DNA of 64,000 nucleotides from Anaerolineales bacterium (lineage in GTDB: Bacteria; Chloroflexota; Anaerolineae; Aggregatilineales; J027), in assembly GCA_020634155.1 (NCBI GenBank), contig JACKCI010000002.1:62001-126000 (forward strand), given 5' to 3'. Positions 40,842 to 48,809 of this stretch are shown here, one piece after another (position 1 is the first letter of the stretch; each line of letters opens with the position of its first letter). The notes below the pieces were generated by a model, which was given only the letters and a program-made list of their open reading frames with translations, did no database searches and was not told the DNA's origin. A program made the translations under genes and the position numbers.

Positions 40842-42824
40842 ATGATGAAAAAATATCGAATTTTGCTTATTGTAGTCGTCGTTATCGCCGTCGGCATGGT
40901 GAGTAGCCGCGCTTTCACTCCACAAGAAGAGAGCGTTCAGGCCCAAGAGAGCCGTTGGCAACAAATCGCAGAAGAGCGCGGCTTGACTGAAGATGACCTT
41001 GTAGCCGCAGCCATGACCTACACCCCCTCTGGTGTGATGGATGAGTATGTTATGTTTGCTTCTGGCGGACACAGTGGGCAGGTTTTTGCCATTGGTCTGC
41101 CTTCCATGCGCTTGCTCCGCACGATTGGCGTTTTTACCCCTGAACCTTGGCAAGGCTATGGGTTCGGCGTTGGTGAAGATGTACTCTCGGGCGGTGACAT
41201 TGATGGTCAGCCCGTGCGCTGGGGTGATTCGCACCATCCGGCCTTGAGCGAAACCGAGGGCGATTACGATGGACAGTTCTTGTTCATCAATGACAAAGCC
41301 AATGGACGTATCGCGGTTATTGATTTGCGCGATTTCGAGACCAAGCAAATTATCAATAATCCCCTCTATCTCAATGACCACGGTGGCGCTTTTGTGACCC
41401 CCAATACCGAGTATGTTATTGAAGGCGGGCAATATGCTCAACCGTTAGGCGATGCCTATGCCCCGCTTGATGAGTATCAATCGGTTTATCGGGGTATGGT
41501 GACCTTTTGGAAATTTGACCGCGATGCAGGACGCATTGACCCCGCTCAATCTTTTGCGATGGAACTGCCCCCCTACTGGCAAGACCTCTGTGATGCGGGT
41601 AAGCGTGTCTCTGAGGGATGGGTATTCTGCAACTCCCTCAACACCGAGATGGCAACGGGTGGTATTGAGGAAGGCAACCCACCGTTTGAGGCAGGTGTTA
41701 GTCGCAACACCCATGACTTTCTACACGCCATCAATCTGGATGCCGCGACTGCTGTATTCGAGGCTGGCAATACCGTTGAAATTGCCGGTATGCCAGTCAT
41801 CACCTTGGATACAGCTATTGCCAATAACCTGCTATATCTCATGCCGGAATCACGCAGCCCACATGGTATTGATGTGGCTCCCGGTGGCGATTATATGGTG
41901 GTCTCCGGCAAGCTCGATCCGCATGTCACCATCTATAGTTTCCAAAAAATCATGGATGCAGTTGCAGCGGGTACCAGCGATTTTGATAGCTATGGGGTGC
42001 CGATATTGTCGCTGGAATCGGTGATGGAGGCCCAAGTTGAGGTTGGCCTTGGCCCGCTCCATACCCAATTTGATGGTCAAGGCTATGCCTATACCAGTCT
42101 GTTCCTCGACTCGGCGGTGGCACGTTGGAGCATGGGTGCTGAGGGATATCGCCCTCAAGACGGCTGGACGCTACAAGCTAAGGTTCCAGTCCAATATAAC
42201 GTTGGACATATTGCGGTTGCCGAAGGGGATACCGTTTCCCCAGATGGTAATTACTTGGTATCACTCAACAAGTGGTCGATTGACCGCTTCTTCAATACTG
42301 GGCCGCTTTTGCCCCAAAACCTTCAGCTTGTAGATATTTCCCAAGGCGGTGACGCCATGCAGGTGATTTATGACTTGCCCCTGACGGCTGGTGAACCGCA
42401 TTACGCCCAAATCATCAAGGCCGATAAATTGCAGCCTTGGGATGTTTATCCCGAAGTGGGTTGGGATCCATTGACCCAATCGGTTGATGAAAACGCCACC
42501 CAGCAAGGTGAAGAAAGCATAGTCCGTGACGGTAACACGGTTTACATCAACATGACCGCCGTCCGCAGCCATTTCACGCCCGAACATGTGGATATCCAAG
42601 CGGGCGATCATGTGGTGTGGAACATCACCAACATTGAACGCGCCCGTGATGCCACACATGGCTTCTCTATCCCCTTCTATGGCATTAATCTGAGTATTGA
42701 GCCGGGTGAAACTGTAACTTTTGAGTTTGATGCGACCCGCCCCGGTGTGTTTGCATGGTACTGCACCGAGTTCTGCTCGGCTCTCCATCTCGAAATGATG
42801 GGTTACATGACAATCCAGCCCTAA
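40842..42824 (+). CDS. nosZ: Nitrous oxide reductase, Sec-type (clade II)
   Basis: 660 residues. An N-terminal Sec signal without twin arginine (KKYRILLIVVVVIAVGMVSS) marks the Sec-exported clade. Beta-propeller CuZ ligands are visible in GDSHHPALSETEGDYDG (HH at 131-132), NDHGGAF, SRSPHGIDVAPGGDYMVVSG and GLGPLHTQFD. The C-terminal cupredoxin has the CuA set: Cys641, Cys645, His649, Met652 in WYCTEFCSALHLEMMGYM. It reduces N2O to N2 in the periplasm or outer face. RBS ggagaaacgc. First gene of the nos operon. Confidence 0.96.
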   Translation: MMKKYRILLIVVVVIAVGMVSSRAFTPQEESVQAQESRWQQIAEERGLTEDDLVAAAMTYTPSGVMDEYVMFASGGHSGQVFAIGLPSMRLLRTIGVFTPEPWQGYGFGVGEDVLSGGDIDGQPVRWGDSHHPALSETEGDYDGQFLFINDKANGRIAVIDLRDFETKQIINNPLYLNDHGGAFVTPNTEYVIEGGQYAQPLGDAYAPLDEYQSVYRGMVTFWKFDRDAGRIDPAQSFAMELPPYWQDLCDAGKRVSEGWVFCNSLNTEMATGGIEEGNPPFEAGVSRNTHDFLHAINLDAATAVFEAGNTVEIAGMPVITLDTAIANNLLYLMPESRSPHGIDVAPGGDYMVVSGKLDPHVTIYSFQKIMDAVAAGTSDFDSYGVPILSLESVMEAQVEVGLGPLHTQFDGQGYAYTSLFLDSAVARWSMGAEGYRPQDGWTLQAKVPVQYNVGHIAVAEGDTVSPDGNYLVSLNKWSIDRFFNTGPLLPQNLQLVDISQGGDAMQVIYDLPLTAGEPHYAQIIKADKLQPWDVYPEVGWDPLTQSVDENATQQGEESIVRDGNTVYINMTAVRSHFTPEHVDIQAGDHVVWNITNIERARDATHGFSIPFYGINLSIEPGETVTFEFDATRPGVFAWYCTEFCSALHLEMMGYMTIQP

Positions 42825-42891
42825 TTGTTGGCTTACAAGGTGGAGGGGGCAACCTCTCCACCCCTCCCTATTTACCGAAAGGAGTATATCC

Positions 42892-43614
42892 ATGACAACC
42901 CTAGCTGAACCCACAACCCACTCAACAATTAAGCACCTGCCCCTTGCTAAAGGCTTCCAATTTATGGTGCGATGGGTACCCTCGGCTTTGTTGGTGATTG
43001 CTGCTGTGCTACTGGTGCAATCCATCGATAAACCCTATTGGAATATGCACCTTGATGCGCCTCAATATGATTATCGGAACGGGCTAGATGTCATCGTCTA
43101 TATTGACCGCATGGAGGGCAAAGACCCTAAATTCGATGAACTGCGGGAATTGAATAGCCTCAATCACTATATTGGAATGCGAAATCTGGATGAGGCCGCT
43201 ACCCTAGAGCGCTCAATCGCCATTCAAGCCATGTACACCTTTGCTGCTCTGCTGGGCATTAGCGCGGTGTTGTTGGCATGGCGGGGGCGTGGACGACGCT
43301 GGACAAGCCTCGGTTGGCTGCTAATGCTGCCTGCGCTGAGTTTCCCCTTTGTATTCATCGCAGACCTCGCCTATTGGCTACGGGATAGTGGGCAGAACCT
43401 TGACCCCACAGCACCATTCTCTAGCTCGATTCATCCCTTTACGCCACCTGTTTGGGGCGAGGGTACTGTTGGTCAATTCCATACTATCGCCAGCCTCGAC
43501 AGTGGATGGGAGCAGGCTTCAACGGCGGCGGCATTGATGCTGGTGGCCGTAGCAGTGATGTTGTTGGGGTATATCGTTTATCGCTGGCAGCAACGGAAGG
43601 TTATCCATGCCTAG
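42892..43614 (+). CDS. nos-cluster membrane protein (NosB-like position)
   Basis: 240 residues with about four membrane segments: near 22-42 (WVPSALLVIAAVLLVQSI), 105-125 (FAALLGISAVLLAW), 135-155 (LLMLPALSFPFVFIADLAYW) and 210-232 (LMLVAVAVMLLGYIVYRW). A soluble loop lies between segments 1 and 2 (QYDYRNGLDVIVYIDRMEG). RBS aaaggagtat. It follows nosZ directly, as the membrane protein NosB does in clade II clusters; identity as NosB rests on position. It overlaps the next gene by 8 nt. Confidence 0.7.
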   Translation: MTTLAEPTTHSTIKHLPLAKGFQFMVRWVPSALLVIAAVLLVQSIDKPYWNMHLDAPQYDYRNGLDVIVYIDRMEGKDPKFDELRELNSLNHYIGMRNLDEAATLERSIAIQAMYTFAALLGISAVLLAWRGRGRRWTSLGWLLMLPALSFPFVFIADLAYWLRDSGQNLDPTAPFSSSIHPFTPPVWGEGTVGQFHTIASLDSGWEQASTAAALMLVAVAVMLLGYIVYRWQQRKVIHA

Positions 43615-45910
43615 ATATTGGGTTGGCCTCATCCTGCTTGGTTGCTGGTTATATGGCAGTTCATCAGCCGTCAATGCCCAAGACAGCCGCCGTTTGCTGG
43701 TGGGTCTTGATGGCGCTTATGCCACCATTGAAGATGCGCTTGCCATTGCTCAAGAGGGTGACACTATTGAGGTGCATGGCGGCACCTACGCTGCACCCTT
43801 AACCATCGACAAATCCGTGACTATAACCGGGGTGGGCAATCCAATTATTGACGGGCATGGGGTTGGCTCGTTGGTCTATATCAGGGCGGCTCATGTCGTC
43901 TTTCAAGGCTTTATCCTACAAAACACAGGCACTGCCCAACATCACGAGGACTCCGGCATCGTCATCGAGGCCCCACACGTCACCATTGCCAATAACCAGT
44001 TGCAAAATGTTCTATATGGTATTTTCTTTGCGAATGCGCCGTATGGGGTAGCAACTGGCAACACCATTTATGGCTGGGGTGAAGAGGCGGGACTGCGCGG
44101 GGATGGTATCCGCGTCTGGTACAGCCACCGTGTCCAACTCATTGAGAATGAGATTAACCATAGCCGCGATACTCTGATTTGGTACTCAGATGATTTGGTC
44201 ATCCGTGATAACCACTTTGAGGGGAATCGATACGGGTTGCACTTCATGTACAACGATGGGGCGGTCATTGAGGGCAACACCCTTCAGGATAACTCGGTGG
44301 GTGCGTTTTTAATGTATTCCAAGAACACGACCCTGCGCGAAAACATCTTCGCCTATAACCGAGGCTCCAGCGGTTATGGTCTGGCGCTCAAGGATATGGA
44401 TGACGTGCAGGCCGCTGATAACTTCTTTGTGGGCAATCGAGAGGGCCTCTACCTTGATAACTCACCCGCCCTCATTGATGTCTACAACTACTTTACGGGC
44501 AATGTCTTTGCCTATAACGATATTGGTGTGGCGACCCTGCCCTCCGTTCAACGCAATGTCTTTCAAGACAACAGCTTTCTCGACAATATCCAGCAAGTCA
44601 GTATGCACGGACGCGAAGTCTTGAGCCGCAATATCTGGTCACAAGACGGCATCGGTAACTATTGGAGCGACTATGCGGGTTATGACCGCAATGGAGATGG
44701 CTATGGGGAAATTCCCTATCATTCTGACCGTCTCTTTGAACAATTAGCGGACAACAATCCGACTCTGCGGCTATTTACCTACAGTCCGGCTGCCCAAGCC
44801 ATTGAATTTGCGGCATCGGCTTTCCCTGTCTTTCGCCCTCAACCCAAGCTGGTTGATGAAACACCTCGGATGGCGTTGAAATTGCCTGCCTATTTGGAGG
44901 CGAAACAGCCAATGGTTGCGACCCCCTTGTTATTGACCAGCCTATTGATGCTGGGTATCACGGGCGGGGTCGTATTACTAACTATTGAACGCAGGCGACC
45001 CCTTGTCTCCAAACACTATGCTCCGTCTGCCATAAAGGAAGACACCATGATTACGGTGACCCAACTAAGCAAACACTACGGTATCCACCCCGTTTTACAA
45101 AATATCTCTTTCTCCATTGCCGCAGGTGAGTCGGTGGCCCTCTGGGGAACTAATGGCGCGGGCAAGACGACCACCTTGCGCTGTTTATTAGGCGTGCAGG
45201 ACTTTGAGGGGCAGATTCGTGTCAATGGTATTGATGTGCAACGCGATAGCAAAGCCTCGCGGGCAGCTATCGGTTATGTGCCACAGCAAGCTGCCTTTTA
45301 TAACATGACGGTTCGGCAGACCCTCAAATTTTATGCTCGCTTGAAGCGAGTGCCACATATCAACCTTGATGCCGCGCTCGCTGAAGTCGGTTTGGCTGAC
45401 CATGCCAAGAAACCCATTAAGGCACTTTCGGGCGGTATGAAGCAACGCCTCGCACTAGCAATCAGCTTACTGGCTAACCCGCCTATCCTCATGTTAGATG
45501 AACCCACTGCCAACCTAGATAACCAAGGGCGTGCTGACTTTTTGGCCTTGGTGCAGCGCTTGAATCAAGCGGGCAAGACTATCATCTTCTCTTCACATCG
45601 GGTGGATGAGGTGATGCAGTTGGCGACACGGGTCTTGGTGCTGCGCGATGGGCAGATTGAACTGGACGATACTCCGGCCCATTTTGCCCAACATCTTGGA
45701 CAACAACGCTATCTCAAGGTCTGGATACCAACGACGCACTGGGAACAGGCCATCGCTGCATTGCAGGCCAGCGGCTTCTCAACTACCCCTAACGGCGCGG
45801 CCTTGTATGTCGATACCTTACAGCGTCTACACGCCCTTCAGGTCTTAGCGACGGCAGGTGTGCCTGTAGAAAATTTTGACATTGTAGACCACAAGGACAA
45901 ACCACAATGA
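43607..45910 (+). CDS. nosDF: NosD-NosF fusion (copper-site maturation)
   Basis: 767 residues in one uninterrupted frame. Residues 1-25 are a signal peptide. About 40-430 form the NosD right-handed beta-helix with NosD/CASH repeats (GDTIEVHGGTYAAPLTIDKS, GNTIYGW, YGLHFMYND). A membrane segment lies near 447-467 (LLLTSLLMLGITGGVVLLTI). From residue 481 (ATG 45047) a full ABC ATPase follows: GTNGAGKTT, LSGGMKQRLALA, MLDEPTANLD. NosD is periplasmic and NosF cytoplasmic in relatives, so one membrane crossing fits. An internal AAAGGAA (45034-45040) before ATG 45047 could also start NosF alone. Confidence 0.9.
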   Translation: MPRYWVGLILLGCWLYGSSSAVNAQDSRRLLVGLDGAYATIEDALAIAQEGDTIEVHGGTYAAPLTIDKSVTITGVGNPIIDGHGVGSLVYIRAAHVVFQGFILQNTGTAQHHEDSGIVIEAPHVTIANNQLQNVLYGIFFANAPYGVATGNTIYGWGEEAGLRGDGIRVWYSHRVQLIENEINHSRDTLIWYSDDLVIRDNHFEGNRYGLHFMYNDGAVIEGNTLQDNSVGAFLMYSKNTTLRENIFAYNRGSSGYGLALKDMDDVQAADNFFVGNREGLYLDNSPALIDVYNYFTGNVFAYNDIGVATLPSVQRNVFQDNSFLDNIQQVSMHGREVLSRNIWSQDGIGNYWSDYAGYDRNGDGYGEIPYHSDRLFEQLADNNPTLRLFTYSPAAQAIEFAASAFPVFRPQPKLVDETPRMALKLPAYLEAKQPMVATPLLLTSLLMLGITGGVVLLTIERRRPLVSKHYAPSAIKEDTMITVTQLSKHYGIHPVLQNISFSIAAGESVALWGTNGAGKTTTLRCLLGVQDFEGQIRVNGIDVQRDSKASRAAIGYVPQQAAFYNMTVRQTLKFYARLKRVPHINLDAALAEVGLADHAKKPIKALSGGMKQRLALAISLLANPPILMLDEPTANLDNQGRADFLALVQRLNQAGKTIIFSSHRVDEVMQLATRVLVLRDGQIELDDTPAHFAQHLGQQRYLKVWIPTTHWEQAIAALQASGFSTTPNGAALYVDTLQRLHALQVLATAGVPVENFDIVDHKDKPQ

Positions 45911-46740
45911 TTGACCTCAAAACTGTCTGGATTATTGGGCGCAAAGAGCTACAAGAAACGCTCTCCAACAAATGGTTAATTGTCTATACGCTGCTATTTG
46001 CAGGGTTGGCGCTTGCCCTTTCGTCACTATCACAACCCGATGTCGAGTTTACCGCGCTTGCCAGCTATAACCGCACCGTTGCTAGTCTGGTTAATCTTGT
46101 TCTCTTATTCGTGCCACTCATCGGCTTGCTGTTTGGGGCAACTAGCCTTGCTAGTGAACGAGAAACAGGTGCGCTGGACTATCTTTTGGCTCAACCAGTT
46201 AGCCGTATTGAGGTACTGCTCGGCAAGTATATCGGTGTGGCCTGTGCCCTGCTGGCATCGCTGAATTTAGGCCTTGGCACGGCTGGCATTATCTTGGCAT
46301 GGCAGGGTGCGGGCGGTGATGCCAATGGCTATGTGATGACCGTCATCATGGCCTGTTTGCTGGGTCTGGCAATGTTAAGCATCGGTTTTCTTATCTCTGC
46401 ACTTGCCGCTAAGACTGCTACGGCTATTGGTGGAGCGATTTTTACATGGCTGCTATTTGTCTTTGTTGGGGATTTAGGGCTAATCGGCGCTAGTTTAGTG
46501 ACTGAAATGCCTATACAAACCACGTTGTTGGTCGCACTACTCAATCCCCTCCAATTATTCAAGATGGGGGCTATCTTCAGCGCTCATACCTCCCTTGAAG
46601 TGCTTGGTCCAGTTGGCCTCTACGCCACTGATACTTTCGATACAAATTTTATGCCCCTGATGGTGGCGAGTCTGGCACTGTGGATTGTTATTCCTTTGCT
46701 CTTAGCCCAGTGGTACTTTGCAAAACGAGGTGCAGCATGA
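45907..46740 (+). CDS. nosY: NosY-type ABC permease
   Basis: 277 residues, six membrane segments, with the NosY/ABC-2 pattern: TVWIIGRKELQETLSNKWLI start and LVNLVLLFVPLIGLLFGATS followed by SERETGALDYLLAQPVSR. It pairs with the NosF domain to move a sulfur or copper-site component for NosZ maturation. It starts in a 4-nt overlap with nosDF (ATGA) and ends in a similar overlap with the cupredoxin gene. Confidence 0.92.
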   Translation: MIDLKTVWIIGRKELQETLSNKWLIVYTLLFAGLALALSSLSQPDVEFTALASYNRTVASLVNLVLLFVPLIGLLFGATSLASERETGALDYLLAQPVSRIEVLLGKYIGVACALLASLNLGLGTAGIILAWQGAGGDANGYVMTVIMACLLGLAMLSIGFLISALAAKTATAIGGAIFTWLLFVFVGDLGLIGASLVTEMPIQTTLLVALLNPLQLFKMGAIFSAHTSLEVLGPVGLYATDTFDTNFMPLMVASLALWIVIPLLLAQWYFAKRGAA

Positions 46741-47111
46741 ACAACCGTTGGTTGGTACCAGTAGCCGTGATTCTGTTACTTGCCGGACTGGTTGGCTTCG
46801 TCGTCGTTACAGTGACTGGCGCTGTCCAAGAATCTGACAGCCGCGAATACAAAATCGTTATCCCTGCTGGTACAGGTGACCGTATCGCGGCAGGCGAAAC
46901 TGTGGACATTATTCCTGATGAAATCCATCTGAAACTTGGCAAGCAAGACATTTTGGTCATTGAAAACCATGATAGCACAGGGCACCGCATCAGCGATTTT
47001 TGGGTAGGGGCGGGCGAAACCTTACGCCAAGAGTTCCACACCCCCGCTGTCTATCATGGCGAATGCACAGTTCATCAACACGCACAAATTCAAATCATCA
47101 TCACTCAATGA
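46737..47111 (+). CDS. Membrane-anchored small cupredoxin
   Basis: 124 residues from ATG 46737 overlapping the nosY stop. One N-terminal membrane anchor (7-28) and a single cupredoxin domain: copper ligands likely His83 (STGHRIS), Cys110 and His113 or His115 (GECTVHQHAQ). Located in the nos operon with a cytochrome and Sco, it may carry electrons or copper to NosZ; NosL itself is not seen. Confidence 0.78.
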   Translation: MNNRWLVPVAVILLLAGLVGFVVVTVTGAVQESDSREYKIVIPAGTGDRIAAGETVDIIPDEIHLKLGKQDILVIENHDSTGHRISDFWVGAGETLRQEFHTPAVYHGECTVHQHAQIQIIITQ

Positions 47112-47124
47112 GGGAATCTATCTT

Positions 47125-48120
47125 ATGCAAGAACAATACATATCAGAAGGTCGTGCTATCTTATTTATCGGGGCTGGTCTCTCGTTCATTGTCGGCGTGT
47201 TTATTCTTTTCATGGTTGGGATTGTTGTGCTATTAAGCAGCACCGCACAAGATGATGCTACCACAGACACAGTACAGAGCAATAGCCTTGGGCGACCCCT
47301 GTCAGCCAATGCAGCAGCAATTGCAACCAACAATGCCGCCCCCACCCTCGACCCTGTCCAAGCAGCAGTTGCAGCAGAAAATCGCATAGAGACGAATGCA
47401 GCAAACTTGGGCTATGACATTGAAACCGTCAATCTTGGTACCTCAACATTTGCAGGAGCCTGCTCTGCTTGTCATGGTATAGATGCACTAGGCATGCCTA
47501 ATCTTGGCAAAGACCTTGTGAACAGCGAGTTTGTGCATGGCTTGTCCGATGCCGACTTATTGACCTTTATCAAGACAGGCCGTCCGATTTGGGACCCTGC
47601 CAATACCACAGGCATTGACATGCCCCCCAAAGGCGGTAATCCTGCGCTAACAGATGAACAATTGCTTGCCATTATTGCCTATTTGCGGACTCTAGGAGGC
47701 AATCCCGGCGTGGTCGCTGCGGCTGTTGATACCCCTTCCACTGTAACAAGCGAACAATCTCTTGTCGTATCCAGTCCAACGGTTGTAGCGGAGGTGGAGA
47801 CTGTAGTAGCGCACGACCACAACGTAGCAGAAGCACAGCCCTTAGCTACTAATGACGGTCAACAACTCTTTATCGCAGCCTGTTCCGCTTGTCATGGGGC
47901 GGATGCACATGGCCTACCTAACCACGGCAAAGACCTTGTAAACAGCGAATTTGTGCATGGTCTATCCGATGCCGACCTATTGACATTTATCAAGACGGGC
48001 CGCCCGATTTGGGATGCCGCCAATACCACAGGCATTGATATGCCTCCCAAGGGCGGTAATCCTGCCCTCACAGACGACCAACTGCTTGCCATTATTGCTT
48101 ATATCCGTAGTCGGAATTAA
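47125..48120 (+). CDS. Membrane-anchored di-heme cytochrome c with duplicated domain
   Basis: 331 residues from ATG 47125 (gaggga RBS). One N-terminal anchor (about 12-38). Two heme-binding CSACH motifs at 113-117 and 253-257, each with the axial-Met region GIDMPPKGGNPAL. The two ~80-residue domains are almost identical (KDLVNSEFVHGLSDADLLTF in both) and also at the DNA level, joined by a Val/Thr-rich linker. It is the probable electron donor to NosZ. Confidence 0.88.
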   Translation: MQEQYISEGRAILFIGAGLSFIVGVFILFMVGIVVLLSSTAQDDATTDTVQSNSLGRPLSANAAAIATNNAAPTLDPVQAAVAAENRIETNAANLGYDIETVNLGTSTFAGACSACHGIDALGMPNLGKDLVNSEFVHGLSDADLLTFIKTGRPIWDPANTTGIDMPPKGGNPALTDEQLLAIIAYLRTLGGNPGVVAAAVDTPSTVTSEQSLVVSSPTVVAEVETVVAHDHNVAEAQPLATNDGQQLFIAACSACHGADAHGLPNHGKDLVNSEFVHGLSDADLLTFIKTGRPIWDAANTTGIDMPPKGGNPALTDDQLLAIIAYIRSRN

Positions 48121-48130
48121 GGAGATTGTC

Positions 48131-48757
48131 ATGAAAAAACTCTGGTGGTTTCTCATTGTTGTTGTTTTAGCAGTAAGCGCTTGCCAACAGGCTGCCAAAG
48201 CGGATGAGGCCGTTCAGCCTGTTGATTATCAAGTCTCAGAGTTGCGAGGGGCGATTTTTGACCCCCCTCGCCAGCTTGCCGATTTCAGTCTGCCTTCGAC
48301 GACGGGTGATGATTTCCGGTTAAGCGACCAGCGGGGTAAGGTAGTCTTGATGTATTTTGGTTATATGGCCTGCCCCGATATTTGCCCGACTTCTAATACT
48401 GAGTTGAAAAAGGTCTATGAGGAATTGGGGCCACTAGCTGAACAGGTTAAGGTGGTATTTGTGACCATTGACCCAGAACGGGACGACCTTGCCCGTATGA
48501 AGCTCTATTTGGGTTTGTTTCATCCTGATTTTATCGGACTACGTGGCGAAAATGAGGTTAATCAGCCTATCATGGATGCTTTTGGGGTACGGGCTGAACG
48601 CCAAGAACTCAGCAATTCAGCTATGGGCTACCTATTGAATCATACGGCTTCAATTTTTCTGGTTGCCCCAGATGGGCGTTTATTGGAGCAGTTTTTGTAT
48701 GGGACACCCTATACTAATATTGCCCATGATGTGCGGGTAATTCTTTCAGGGGATTAG
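48131..48757 (+). CDS. Sco/SenC-type copper chaperone lipoprotein
   Basis: 208 residues from ATG 48131 with RBS aaggag. Lipobox LAVSAC gives Cys18 as the lipidated residue. The copper site is ACPDIC (Cys81, Cys85) with distal His171 (LLNHTASIFL). Sco proteins deliver copper to CuA centres, which NosZ has. Last gene of the nos operon, 53 bp before the second recombinase stop. Confidence 0.92.
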   Translation: MKKLWWFLIVVVLAVSACQQAAKADEAVQPVDYQVSELRGAIFDPPRQLADFSLPSTTGDDFRLSDQRGKVVLMYFGYMACPDICPTSNTELKKVYEELGPLAEQVKVVFVTIDPERDDLARMKLYLGLFHPDFIGLRGENEVNQPIMDAFGVRAERQELSNSAMGYLLNHTASIFLVAPDGRLLEQFLYGTPYTNIAHDVRVILSGD

Positions 48758-48809
48758 ATTGTGTAATGCGACAGTAAAATAAGAGTTTTTATTATTTTTG
48801 CTGTATATA

